This document shows, in pieces, positions 1-6,622 of a stretch of 54,543 nt of DNA (the first letter of the stretch is position 1; each line of letters begins with the position of its first letter). Origin of the DNA: a virus. The stretch is from the IMG/VR virus record IMGVR_UViG_3300046461_000068, positions 1 through 54,543 of that record; one strand, written 5' to 3'. The notes beneath the pieces are model-generated. The model searched no databases, was not told the DNA's origin, and saw only the letters and a list, made by a program, of their open reading frames with translations. The position numbers and the translations under genes are program-made.

Positions 1-117
1 GGTGTAAGTCCAGGCGTGAGCTACAAAGCCGGATACGGGATCGACATAGCGGTAGCCCTCGGGAGGGCAGTCGCCCATCGTGTTAATAAGGCACAGACGA
101 GTATTCGGGGCTGACAT
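1..117 (-). CDS. Cys-rich zinc-binding protein, N-terminal fragment (same gene as 53531-54187)
   Basis: Bases 1-117 on the minus strand encode the first 39 residues (from MSAPNTRLCLINTMG) of the protein that is complete at 53531-54187. The gene runs off the left edge because the window was opened inside it. The start codon at 115-117 lies inside the 3' end of terL (stop at 83), so the two genes overlap by 35 bp in different frames, exactly as at the other end of the window. This is the same gene seen twice, not a duplication. Confidence 0.85.
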   Translation of the reverse strand, partial: MSAPNTRLCLINTMGDCPPEGYRYVDPVSGFVAHAWTYT

Positions 118-127
118 TGCGTTTTTT
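1..127. repeat. Terminal overlap, copy 1 (exact match to 54071-54197)
   Basis: The first 127 bases are identical to 54071-54197. The match stops at base 128 (c here, g in the other copy). Beyond that point the two copies are still alignable to position 473 (54543) but differ at about one base in ten. An exact match of 127 bases fits the largest k-mer used by common short-read assemblers, so this is most likely an assembly overlap showing that the genome closes on itself, not a physical terminal repeat. Confidence 0.85.
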
Positions 128-1750
128 CAGGAAGCGTTTCCATGGGGAATCGGGGCGATCCTCGCTGGTGGAAATATCGTTGGGTGAAAGATGGCACCGC
201 GCTGCGGCCACCTGCGCCGTCACCACATCGGCGTCAGCCAGGTCCGGGGAATGCCTGGTGCGGTCTTTCATCTTGGCCTTGGTCTCCAGGGAAATGTAGT
301 TGCCGCGCATGGTCCACCAACGGCGGCAGAACTCCATGGCTGACTCGGGATCGAGGCCACGGATCTGCTCGTTGAGCAGGATCAGCCGGAAGAAGAACCA
401 GAGTTCCGTGACTCGCCGGTCGTATTCCTCGTCGGCTCGCTTAGGATTGGTGTTAGACACAGGATTTCTGGATGGTCTGCCTCCAAATTCCACACATAAG
501 ATTTCACGCGACCACTCTCGCTGGAAAATTGAAGCGAGGCCACCACCTTCCCCGGTGGAATCCAAACCGAAATAATACGGGGTAACTCCTTCATTCTTGC
601 ATGCCTCCTTTACCTGTCGGACAATCTGGTAATGCGCTGGATCGTCCGGTTTGACCTTGGTCTTGACGAATACCTTGCGTTCAAGCCGGAGCGTCATCTT
701 GCCCGATACCTTGCCGCATTTCCCAAAGCGAAGGACGCACCGGTCATCTCCTTCAAAGGCCGGGTCAAGACCCGCGACGGGGATTACCTCCTGGTCGAAG
801 GAACAGTCCGAAAAGGCGTCGGAACGAACGATCATGGGCATGGTTAGGACCGTCTTAACAACGCCCTCCGGTGCCCAGTAACCGCGCCTCATCTGCCAGA
901 ATTGCGGCGAATCGACGCCATAAACAGCCGCAGTGGTGTCAATGTCGGCCTGGGTCAGTAATCCCGGGTAATTTGCCGCCTTATTGGTGATATTCGGGCT
1001 TTTCAGGCCGTCCAGATGAATGCAGACGCCTCTTTTTGTCTTCCAGGAGCTGGATTCTACATCCACGCTGTCCCAGCCGTTAATTGGCTCCGACATGCGC
1101 CCGTGCGGGTCAAGCATGTCGTCAGCGTTGCCTAATCCGATGAACTGGAAGGATTTTGCTCCTGTTTCAAGGTTGACGCACGCCTCAACGATGGCTTCAG
1201 GCGTGTAAGGCATCTCATCAACGATGACGACCATGTTAGGAGCGTGGAACCCGATGATTTTCCCGATTGCCTTGTCGATTTCACCTTTATCGGTGGCAAG
1301 CCCGAAGATTCCCGCGTCATCGTGGCCCTTGCGGTATTGAATGCAGTTTCGAGACTGGACCATGTGACCAAATAAGGGTCGAAGTCGATGGAAATGACTG
1401 ATTTCCTTCCAGACTCGTCGGCGGAGACCGTCCAGCGTGGTTGAGGTGACGATGACAACGGTGTCTTTGGGGGAGGAATAGAATCTAGCCAGTCCAAAAA
1501 GTCCTGCGGAAGTTGTTTTCCAGGAGGCAGCGGGACCAGTGACGGTTGACCAGGGATTTTCGGCAAAGGTTCGCTGCATCCAGTCCGACCAGTCGTTCCA
1601 GATGTAGGTGTTGGGGTGGTATTTGTTCCAGGTGAGATCAATGGCGTTCTTAAAGTGCTGATATTTGCCCAGCCCAAGCGGAGGATCGTTGTGGAAACAC
1701 CACAGCTCAATCGCCGCCTGGTCTTGAGTCGGAAAGTTCAGGCCATACAT
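83..1750 (-). CDS. terL: Terminase large subunit (ATPase-nuclease)
   Basis: The motor that pumps DNA into the prohead and cuts it, acting at the portal. The 555 residues have the usual two-domain layout. The ATPase half has a deviant Walker A, GPAASWKTT at 72-80, with Trp where the last Gly normally sits. It is followed by Walker B VVIVDE at 174-179. The RNase H-like nuclease half shows the expected acidic residues: Asp329 in GLDPAF, Asp397 in GLDSTGEG, and the Asp cluster PDLADAD at 503-508. The length is normal for TerL. The gene overlaps the upstream terS by 44 bp and the downstream gene by 35 bp. A second allele of its last 129 codons lies at 54153-54543. The assignment is firm from motifs and position; the packaging type (cos, pac or other) cannot be read from the protein. 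Confidence 0.95.
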   Translation of the reverse strand: MYGLNFPTQDQAAIELWCFHNDPPLGLGKYQHFKNAIDLTWNKYHPNTYIWNDWSDWMQRTFAENPWSTVTGPAASWKTTSAGLFGLARFYSSPKDTVVIVTSTTLDGLRRRVWKEISHFHRLRPLFGHMVQSRNCIQYRKGHDDAGIFGLATDKGEIDKAIGKIIGFHAPNMVVIVDEMPYTPEAIVEACVNLETGAKSFQFIGLGNADDMLDPHGRMSEPINGWDSVDVESSSWKTKRGVCIHLDGLKSPNITNKAANYPGLLTQADIDTTAAVYGVDSPQFWQMRRGYWAPEGVVKTVLTMPMIVRSDAFSDCSFDQEVIPVAGLDPAFEGDDRCVLRFGKCGKVSGKMTLRLERKVFVKTKVKPDDPAHYQIVRQVKEACKNEGVTPYYFGLDSTGEGGGLASIFQREWSREILCVEFGGRPSRNPVSNTNPKRADEEYDRRVTELWFFFRLILLNEQIRGLDPESAMEFCRRWWTMRGNYISLETKAKMKDRTRHSPDLADADVVTAQVAAARCHLSPNDISTSEDRPDSPWKRFLKKRNVSPEYSSVPY

Positions 1751-2216
1751 CGTTTGGGACTTCTTTGGCGCGTGCAGCTACTTCCTCGGCATTGACTGTC
1801 ACCTTAGCCGCTCCAATGAGGATTTCACCTTCAATCAGGCCGCCATCCTCCTCACGCGGGAAGATAATCTGATGAATTCCCGCCACATCACGCACTTTAC
1901 GGGCAACTTCCAAGGGATCGGTGCTGTCGGCAGCCTTCTTCGCCGCCTTGTCAACATACTTCGCCAGATTGAGCGTAGAATCGTTCCTGTGCCGCTCCAG
2001 TGACTCCCGAATGACATCGGCAGCATCCTTGCCAGCCAAAGGATGATCGCTCGGTGGAGCAAAGCCAGTAGCCTTCTTCCACTTATACTTGAAACACATG
2101 GAACTCACTGTTCCGAAAGGAATCCCGGCTACTCTGGCTGCTTCCCTGGGACCATGCAGCGTCACAAGAGCCTTTAATGCAGCTTTCTCCGGCTCCAGGT
2201 GAATCTTCTTACTCAC
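1707..2216 (-). CDS. terS: Terminase small subunit (DNA recognition)
   Basis: Probable small terminase of 169 residues, which would bind the packaging site on phage DNA and load TerL. The first 60 residues look like a helix-turn-helix: GPREAARVAGIPFGTVSSM resembles the recognition region of many TerS proteins. The rest is helical and charged, with a KYVDKAAKKAAD segment compatible with oligomerisation. The start codon is GTG at 2214-2216, with a GGGGA directly upstream. The gene ends 44 bp inside terL. Upstream lies a 500-base non-coding stretch with iterons and palindromes, a plausible place for its binding site. The call rests mainly on position and the HTH. Confidence 0.8.
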   Translation of the reverse strand: MSKKIHLEPEKAALKALVTLHGPREAARVAGIPFGTVSSMCFKYKWKKATGFAPPSDHPLAGKDAADVIRESLERHRNDSTLNLAKYVDKAAKKAADSTDPLEVARKVRDVAGIHQIIFPREEDGGLIEGEILIGAAKVTVNAEEVAARAKEVPNDVWPELSDSRPGGD

Positions 2217-2244
2217 TTCCCCGGTGTTGTAACGCCCCGGATTC

Positions 2245-2258
2245 TTATTTGCAAATAA
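2245..2258. promoter_or_regulatory. 14-bp palindrome upstream of terS
   Basis: TTATTTGCAAATAA is a perfect 14-bp palindrome, 29 bases upstream of the terS start, in an AT-rich patch. It has the look of an operator for a dimeric regulator. Its core TTGCAAA recurs in the divergent control region at 5998-6004. Confidence 0.45.
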
Positions 2259-2458
2259 AATTTCTTACAGGTAACCGGGCTTTTGCACCTATGCATTTCT
2301 GTCTGGGTAACTAGCCCCCCCCTACCCCCCCCGGCGAAAAAGAAAAGAGATTCCTTGCCACGGGTAAGGGGCTGCCACCCTTCGACTTATGCATGCCCCT
2401 TGAAGCATGCTTGGCCCGTAAGTTACACGCACCTCCGGGGATGGTTCGCGCGGAACAA

Positions 2459-2538
2459 GTGCGTTACGTTACAGACAAGTGCGTTGCGTGCTTCAATGGT
2501 GCGTTACCATCGCTGATGGTGCGCCTATTACTCCGGGG
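2459..2538 (+). repeat. Four 20-bp iterons (GTGCG units)
   Basis: GTGCGTTACG, GTGCGTTGCG, GTGCGTTACC and GTGCGCCTAT begin at 2459, 2479, 2499 and 2519, exactly 20 bp apart, so equivalent bases face the same side of the helix about every two turns. One inverted unit (GTGCGT read on the minus strand) lies at 2427-2432. The array sits 240-320 bp upstream of terS. Regular iterons next to terS could be the small-terminase binding site (pac or cos) or an origin. Confidence 0.7.
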
Positions 2539-2644
2539 TAATGCATTACTGTGATGCATTCCGGCCTCTGTCCCCGGTGATACATTCACGCAATGAATGC
2601 GCGTTGGATGCTCGGCCTTGCAATCCTGGCCTCTGATGCCAAGC

Positions 2645-2670
2645 AAAAAGCCGGGATGATTAGTCCCGGC
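2645..2670 (-). terminator. Rho-independent terminator of the MoxR/VWA operon
   Basis: Read on the minus strand this is a perfect 7-bp stem GCCGGGA / TCCCGGC with a 7-base loop, followed directly by five T residues. It lies 55 bases after the stop of the last gene of the leftward operon (2726-2956). It therefore separates that operon from the terminase block. Confidence 0.85.
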
Positions 2671-2725
2671 CTTCTGCTCTCCTGTCAATGTTTCGGCTCG
2701 GCCTCTCGACCTACACCGGATTATG

Positions 2726-2956
2726 TCATTGTTTCACGCATGATTGCCAAGCTCCCTCTTTGGTGTGCGTGTGAATATACCACTGCTCCACTCCACATTT
2801 GCAGGTGTGCGCGGGTTTGTCGTTCACGCATGAATCCTCATGGCTCCAGACATTGCCGCAAGCTGTGCATTTGTGCGAGTGTTCCCCGGTTCCGTCCATC
2901 TCGCGCAACATTGCCACCAGTGCCGCGAGCGGGTTTTGTTCTTTGGTCGTTCTCAA
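2726..2956 (-). CDS. Small zinc-ribbon-like protein
   Basis: A 76-residue protein, last gene of the leftward operon. Residues 27-60 carry a candidate zinc site: HKCTACG, a lone Cys in DSCVND, then TCKCG. The rest is rich in His and Trp near the end. The apparent start is TTG at 2954-2956, overlapping the TGA stop of the VWA protein as TTGA, with AAGGA just upstream. Translational coupling to its neighbour is likely. I do not recognise the family. Its position suggests an accessory to the ATPase/VWA pair, which is inference only. Confidence 0.6.
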   Translation of the reverse strand: MRTTKEQNPLAALVAMLREMDGTGEHSHKCTACGNVWSHEDSCVNDKPAHTCKCGVEQWYIHTHTKEGAWQSCVKQ

Positions 2957-4473
2957 TTCCTTAACGGGCCTTTCCCCCCGAATGCTTCGTATGCTTCATC
3001 CAATGAGCGATAGACTTTCAAGTTGCCGTTGCGTGTCTCGCGTTCAACGATCGCCTTGGCCACATCTTCCGAACCCAAGACGCCACCGCAAAACTTCAAG
3101 TCGGAGACCAGAACCCACGGTTTCGGGAAACGCATCATCCAACGAATGGCGGGTAGATCAACGGCATTTCCACCGTGCAACGTCCCCTCCGGCAGTTCGT
3201 CGGCAAAGCGCATTCCCTTATTGGCGTAAACGCAAAGTTCCCCTTTGCCGTATCCGCTCCCGGAGTAGTAGGCAACGACAGCTTGCGGGACAAGCTTGCA
3301 AAGCGCAGACAAGTTCTCCCGGCTTGCGCCCATGCTTCCGCTCGCGTCGATCATCACGCAACCCCCCGGCTTTTGTCTGACTCGTTTGCTAAACAGTCCG
3401 TTTGCATCGCCTGACACAATCGCGGCGACGTAGCGCGACGGGTTTATGATTACACCGTTGGGCGTCTTTCGCATGCTGATTGACTTTTCCTTGGCGCAAT
3501 AAACGCTTTTCGGTTTCAAGTCCGTTATTTGCATGTGTCCATCAAGTGCGTCTCCGTCCTGCTCAGGCAACAAAAAGTCTCCGTCACCTTTCGGGCCTTC
3601 TTCGCCTTCTTCGATTTCCGGGTTGGGTTCCGATTCCATCAACGCCAGCAACATCGAAATTGCCTTTGCCCGTTTGCGGCGGCTGATTGCCATTGTCGCA
3701 ATTCTGGAAACGGCATTTAGCATCCGGTGTCCGATTGCGTCCCGGATCTTTTTTAGTCCCCGGTCTTTGACATGCATTCCGGCATAGTCCCCGTTGTTGA
3801 AGTCCGGTTGTCCGTAGTGCTTCAACATGGCGATTGTCCGAACTGAATGGATTAACTGCCCGTTGCGAAGTGGCACGGCATCCGGGATGACTCCGGCCTT
3901 AACTTTTCGTGCGGTGTTCTTAATGACGCGAACCCCTTTCATTGCCGTTGTTAGGTGCGCTCGCTTGTAAGGTTTGAGCAGTCCCGGCGATACTTGCGGA
4001 AGGTCGGTTGATTCAATGTTTACATCATCAACGACTTGGCCAATTAAGGCCTCCAATTCCGAAACGGGTTTTTTCCGTGTCGGTGTGTGCCGCGTTGCGT
4101 GTCGGGTTTCGTGTCCCCGGATTGTGATTCCTTCGGCTGAATCGTCCAAAGGTGCGCCAAGCTTTACAACGTCCCGGCGGTTTTTCTGATCGTATTCGGT
4201 GAAGCCACCAATCGGAGAACCCGCAAGCTGTGCGCGTTCCGCCAAGATGATTTTGGCCTTCCTTAGCTTGCCACCGGGAACACTGCCCCGGATTGCAGCC
4301 CTGACCGTCTTTCGGCTCGGCTTTGCTCGCTTCGGCAGCATCGCCCCGACAGCTTTGACGATTTGCTCAACCCCGGCCTTGCCCGGAGCGATTGGTATCG
4401 CCCCGGCAATTTCGGCGGCGGTTAAACCCGCGCCCGTTCCTATTCGTGGGATTCCTCCCGGCCCAATTACCAT
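2953..4473 (-). CDS. HExxH zincin-VWA domain protein (CobT/DUF2201-like)
   Basis: A 506-residue protein combining two recognisable parts. At 121-125 is HETRH, a HExxH zinc-metallopeptidase motif, followed at about 148-154 by VDDVNIE, the place where related VWA-associated peptidases carry a third metal ligand. At 376-380 is DASGS, the MIDAS Mg-binding motif of a von Willebrand A domain, with a supporting VSD at 456-458. An acidic stretch at 283-300 links them. VWA proteins of this kind normally pair with a MoxR-type AAA+ ATPase, as CobT with CobS or ViaA with RavA, and the ATPase is the gene directly upstream. An AGGAG lies at the end of that gene, 9 bases before the ATG. Such pairs remodel or insert metal into target proteins; the target here is unknown. 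Confidence 0.75.
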   Translation of the reverse strand: MVIGPGGIPRIGTGAGLTAAEIAGAIPIAPGKAGVEQIVKAVGAMLPKRAKPSRKTVRAAIRGSVPGGKLRKAKIILAERAQLAGSPIGGFTEYDQKNRRDVVKLGAPLDDSAEGITIRGHETRHATRHTPTRKKPVSELEALIGQVVDDVNIESTDLPQVSPGLLKPYKRAHLTTAMKGVRVIKNTARKVKAGVIPDAVPLRNGQLIHSVRTIAMLKHYGQPDFNNGDYAGMHVKDRGLKKIRDAIGHRMLNAVSRIATMAISRRKRAKAISMLLALMESEPNPEIEEGEEGPKGDGDFLLPEQDGDALDGHMQITDLKPKSVYCAKEKSISMRKTPNGVIINPSRYVAAIVSGDANGLFSKRVRQKPGGCVMIDASGSMGASRENLSALCKLVPQAVVAYYSGSGYGKGELCVYANKGMRFADELPEGTLHGGNAVDLPAIRWMMRFPKPWVLVSDLKFCGGVLGSEDVAKAIVERETRNGNLKVYRSLDEAYEAFGGKGPLRN

Positions 4474-4474
4474 A

Positions 4475-5221
4475 TTATTTGCTCCTTATGTTGTTTCTCG
4501 CAGCGTCCACCAAAGCCATGAGAATTGTTTTTCCTTGCGCCTCACCGAACACAATGTCGGCGGCTAATTCATCCGAGACGCCTTGCGCCCGGAAATTTTC
4601 CCACGCGAGAAACTTTCGCGGCGACGGTGTTGGAACCCATTCGTCATGGTCTGGCGCATTCGCCATTTGATTAACGATGAATGCCGCAGCCTCCGGCGAC
4701 AGTCGGCGCAATAGGCCTTCGTGCGGTGTGTTGCATTTGATGATGCAATCAAAACGGTCTTGCCATGTGTCCGGCAGTTGATCGGGTGAACCGTTCATTG
4801 TGGCAATTACTCTGTAACCGTCTTTTGGAACGATCACTTCGCCATTGTCCAGACTGAAACGGGCAACGGTTGAATCGTCCAGAACGCTATTCATTGCAGA
4901 ATCTAATTCTGAAGATGCCTTGTGGATTTCGTTCACGATCAACGGGCAGCCTTTGAGAGCGGCCCTAGATGCCGTGCCGTGCGCCCAATGTGTCGAACCG
5001 TCTTTGAGTAGAAACTTACCAAACAGAACGTCCGGGAACTGTCCCGGCGTAAGGGTAATGTCCTCAAATTCGGCAACGAGTGATTGCGCGTATGTTGTTT
5101 TCCCGGTTCCCGGAGGCCCGTAGTAAAGTTGGCGTCTCGGCGGGTTGGGTAGTGAGTTAATCAAAGCGGCGACTTTCGGCCAATCTTTGATTGCGATTCC
5201 TTCTTTGTTACTTGTTGACAT
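4475..5221 (-). CDS. MoxR/CobS-like AAA+ ATPase
   Basis: A 248-residue AAA+ ATPase of the MoxR type. Walker A is GPPGTGKTT at 35-43, and the Walker B position is LIVNE at 94-98. The usual Asp before the Glu is replaced by Asn, which may slow or alter hydrolysis. A sensor-1 Asn is in IATMNGS near 143, and an arginine-finger-like Arg is in WQDRFD. It is shorter than free-standing MoxR proteins (about 300 residues) and has a reduced lid. It lies one base from the HExxH-VWA gene and overlaps the small gene upstream by 14 bp, so the three are co-translated. By family knowledge it should form a hexamer acting with the VWA protein. CobS-like genes are known in other phages. Confidence 0.85.
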   Translation of the reverse strand: MSTSNKEGIAIKDWPKVAALINSLPNPPRRQLYYGPPGTGKTTYAQSLVAEFEDITLTPGQFPDVLFGKFLLKDGSTHWAHGTASRAALKGCPLIVNEIHKASSELDSAMNSVLDDSTVARFSLDNGEVIVPKDGYRVIATMNGSPDQLPDTWQDRFDCIIKCNTPHEGLLRRLSPEAAAFIVNQMANAPDHDEWVPTPSPRKFLAWENFRAQGVSDELAADIVFGEAQGKTILMALVDAARNNIRSK

Positions 5222-5378
5222 ATATCGGTGTTACTTCTTTGCTGCTTTCTGACAGCTTGTTGGTTATGATTGTTATTGCCGATTGCGTGAACTCGCAAAG
5301 CATGATTTTTAGATCAGTTTCGCTCGTTCCTTTGTAGCTTTCGGCGGCTTCGTCTATTAACTGGCTGAGTGTTTGCAT
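5208..5378 (-). CDS. Small hypothetical protein of the MoxR/VWA operon
   Basis: A 56-residue helical protein starting MQTLSQLIDEAAESYKG, with no cysteines and no recognised family. I chose the start at 5376-5378 rather than the longer reading frame because GGAGG lies about 11 bases upstream and the preceding gene stops at 5381. It overlaps the ATPase start by 14 bp, so translation is probably coupled. Confidence 0.6.
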   Translation of the reverse strand: MQTLSQLIDEAAESYKGTSETDLKIMLCEFTQSAITIITNKLSESSKEVTPIYVNK

Positions 5379-5380
5379 TG

Positions 5381-5569
5381 TTATATTTTGCCTCCGTCGC
5401 AGATGAAACAAGGTTGGCATCCGGTCTCGCTACGACCAGTCCCCCCGCATTCCACGCAGAACCCGCCAAGATTCGTCCACCTGTCCGGCAGACTGACTCT
5501 CGGCAATGGCGACTTGCCCAAGTTGGGCAATTCTTCGACTTCGGTTTCGTTCATCTTTTCTGTTATCAT
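5381..5569 (-). CDS. Small DnaJ-type zinc-finger protein, first gene of leftward operon
   Basis: 62 residues ending in CVECGGTGRSE...CQPCFICDGG, a CxxCxGxG-like repeat similar to half of a DnaJ zinc domain (known to bind zinc and unfolded protein). The N-terminal half is acidic. The start could be the ATG at 5567-5569 or the in-frame ATG at 5552-5554; neither has a convincing ribosome site. A competing frame (5430-5639) has no motif and is less likely. The stop is two bases before the next start. A chaperone-like finger next to an AAA+/VWA pair is suggestive but unproven. Confidence 0.5.
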   Translation of the reverse strand: MITEKMNETEVEELPNLGKSPLPRVSLPDRWTNLGGFCVECGGTGRSETGCQPCFICDGGKI

Positions 5570-5741
5570 TTGTTACTGATTTAGACAGCATCCCAACCCG
5601 TTCGTTCAATCTATGGCAATCTTTTTTTCGGCTCGGCATCTATTCAAGGTTCCCCCCTATAGTCCCCCCGTTGCCAAGCTTTTCGGAAACTTTTCCCCGG
5701 TTTGCGAGCGGGTTGGTATGCTTCCTGCTCCATAAGACAGT

Positions 5742-5957
5742 ATGACACGACAGAGACACGACGCAGCGCGACAGATCGCCGCGCATTTCGCGGCACTGGG
5801 CCGCGCCTCCGGGCAGCGTCGCCGGGAGATCGCCGCCGCGCGACGCCGTGCCGGTGCGCCCCCACCCGGCCCGACCGCGACGCGGCCTAGCACAACTCAA
5901 CCTTTGCCAACCCCGGACAAGGACACCCCGGACTTGTCGCGGCGAGGCACAACTTGA
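5742..5957 (+). CDS. Doubtful Arg-rich small ORF
   Basis: 71 residues, rich in Arg, Ala and Pro (starts MTRQRHDAARQIAAHF). It lies in the most GC-rich stretch of the control region, where chance ORFs are long in several frames, and an overlapping minus-strand ORF is even longer. A CATAAG five bases before the ATG would fit the leaderless arrangement seen at other starts, but no -35 partner is visible. No family recognised. Confidence 0.3.
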   Translation: MTRQRHDAARQIAAHFAALGRASGQRRREIAAARRRAGAPPPGPTATRPSTTQPLPTPDKDTPDLSRRGTT

Positions 5958-5974
5958 CCTTTGGCCGAACCAGG

Positions 5975-6016
5975 GATTGCATATTTTTACAACCCGATTG
6001 CAAATTTTCACAATCA
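5975..6016 (+). repeat. 21-bp tandem operator-like repeat
   Basis: Two units beginning GATTGCATATTTTTAC at 5975 and GATTGCAAATTTTCAC at 5996 match at 17 of 21 positions and abut each other. They lie just upstream of the first rightward gene (6036) and between two divergent transcription units, where a phage repressor or activator would bind. Confidence 0.6.
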
Positions 6017-6035
6017 TGCGAAGTTACTTGGTATT

Positions 6036-6203
6036 ATGACAACAGCAGCATCAGCAACAGCAGTCAAAGACTATTTACGGAAGATCGGCTCTAAAGGCGG
6101 AAAGAAAAGCGCACAGCATCCTGACCGCCCCCGGCTAAATCGAGAGGCAGCAATAGCCCGTTGGAGAGGCCACATGCCCAAACCAAAAGAAATTCCAAAA
6201 TAA
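6036..6203 (+). CDS. Small basic hypothetical protein, first rightward gene
   Basis: 55 residues starting MTTAASATAVKDYLRKIGS and continuing KGGKKSAQHPDRPRLNREAA, strongly basic. Short KGGKKSA...HP.R..LN-type proteins occur in many phages and plasmids, without known function. I prefer the ATG at 6036 because upstream in-frame codons fall inside the direct repeats. A TTACTT box sits 6 bases before the ATG, so it too may be leaderless, but its -35 is poor. Confidence 0.55.
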   Translation: MTTAASATAVKDYLRKIGSKGGKKSAQHPDRPRLNREAAIARWRGHMPKPKEIPK

Positions 6204-6206
6204 TAC

Positions 6207-6234
6207 TTGCACCTGCCAAGTCGCATGGCATATT
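6207..6234 (+). promoter_or_regulatory. Promoter for leaderless gene at 6240
   Basis: TTGCAC at 6207-6212, a 16-base spacer, and CATATT at 6229-6234. The ATG at 6240 starts five bases after the -10, at the expected transcription start. The spacer and downstream bases (CCAAG.CG.ATGG) resemble the promoter at 6757. Confidence 0.65.
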
Positions 6235-6239
6235 AAGGC

Positions 6240-6443
6240 ATGCCAAAAACACCGATTAAGATAACGATTCAGAAATACACTTCGACACTCGCAGGGGATG
6301 CTGATTATCGCATCACCCGCATTTGTCGCGCCATCACCGTTGATGCCGACAGGCGCAACGTCCGTGTTGGCGATCTACTCACCAGCAAAGAGGCCGAGCA
6401 GCTAAATCGTTGCCGCGCCTATGAAGTCACCGTTGTAGCATGA
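6240..6443 (+). CDS. Hypothetical protein, predicted leaderless
   Basis: 67 residues starting MPKTPIKITIQKYTS. It contains a beta-rich N-terminal half and the segment VDADRRNVRVGDLLTSKEAEQL. No family recognised. It has no room for a ribosome site, because the -10 box of its promoter ends five bases before the ATG. The stop overlaps the next start by four bases. Confidence 0.65.
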   Translation: MPKTPIKITIQKYTSTLAGDADYRITRICRAITVDADRRNVRVGDLLTSKEAEQLNRCRAYEVTVVA

Positions 6444-6622
6444 GACGCTCACGCGGCCCCAAAATACGGCTCCCGGCATCGTCCTATGAGGAACGGTGCG
6501 CGGCGAGAGACAAGGCAACAGGAACACTGGAACCCTGCAAGCACTCCAACATCTACTGGATTAAGCGAGGCAATTTCCGGTGTCTGGATTGCGGCTTTCA
6601 ATACTTCGCTAAAGATGAATAA
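6440..6622 (+). CDS. Small zinc-ribbon protein
   Basis: 60 residues. A CKHSNIYWIKRG...CLDCG arrangement at 33-52 suggests a zinc knuckle, preceded by a basic N-terminus (MRRSRGPKIRLP). It starts by ATGA overlap with the previous gene and overlaps the next start by eight bases. Function unknown; nucleic-acid binding is possible from charge and the cysteines. Confidence 0.65.
   Translation: MRRSRGPKIRLPASSYEERCAARDKATGTLEPCKHSNIYWIKRGNFRCLDCGFQYFAKDE

Larger units (their letters stand above)
2217..2644. other. Non-coding region upstream of terS (candidate late promoter and packaging or origin site)
   Basis: No credible gene is present here. The region holds a palindrome 30 bases upstream of terS (2245-2258), two C8 tracts (2315-2322 and 2325-2332), two GCATGC palindromes 14 bp apart (2391-2396 and 2405-2410), four 20-bp iterons (2459-2538), and further ATGCAT-centred half sites around 2540-2600. 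Leftward transcription of the terminase and late genes must begin here, because the terminator at 2645-2670 should stop transcripts arriving from the right. I see no strong -10/-35 pair for that promoter. Confidence 0.6.
5570..6035. other. Divergent control region between leftward and rightward operons
   Basis: 466 bases between the first gene of the MoxR/VWA operon and the first convincing rightward gene. It contains a paired C6 tract around TATAGT (5652-5669), a GC-rich stretch (about 5750-5930), and a 21-bp AT-rich direct repeat (5975-6016). Only one weak ORF is present (5742-5957). Promoters for both directions should lie here; none is strong by eye. Confidence 0.6.

Noticed and set aside
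1-127. Physical direct terminal repeat
   Set aside because: The match length equals a standard assembly k-mer and is followed by strain-type divergence, not by unique end sequence.
2691-2696. TTGACA on the minus strand before the terminator as a late promoter
   Set aside because: No -10 at the right distance, and transcription would run straight into the terminator at 2645-2670.
2593-3380. Rightward ORFs overlapping the end of the VWA gene
   Set aside because: They run over the terminator and the VWA coding sequence on the other strand and look like shadows.
5640-6017. Leftward ORF (125 aa) in the control region
   Set aside because: Its start lies in the AT-rich direct repeats and the rest in a GC-rich stretch where several frames are open; no motif or ribosome site.
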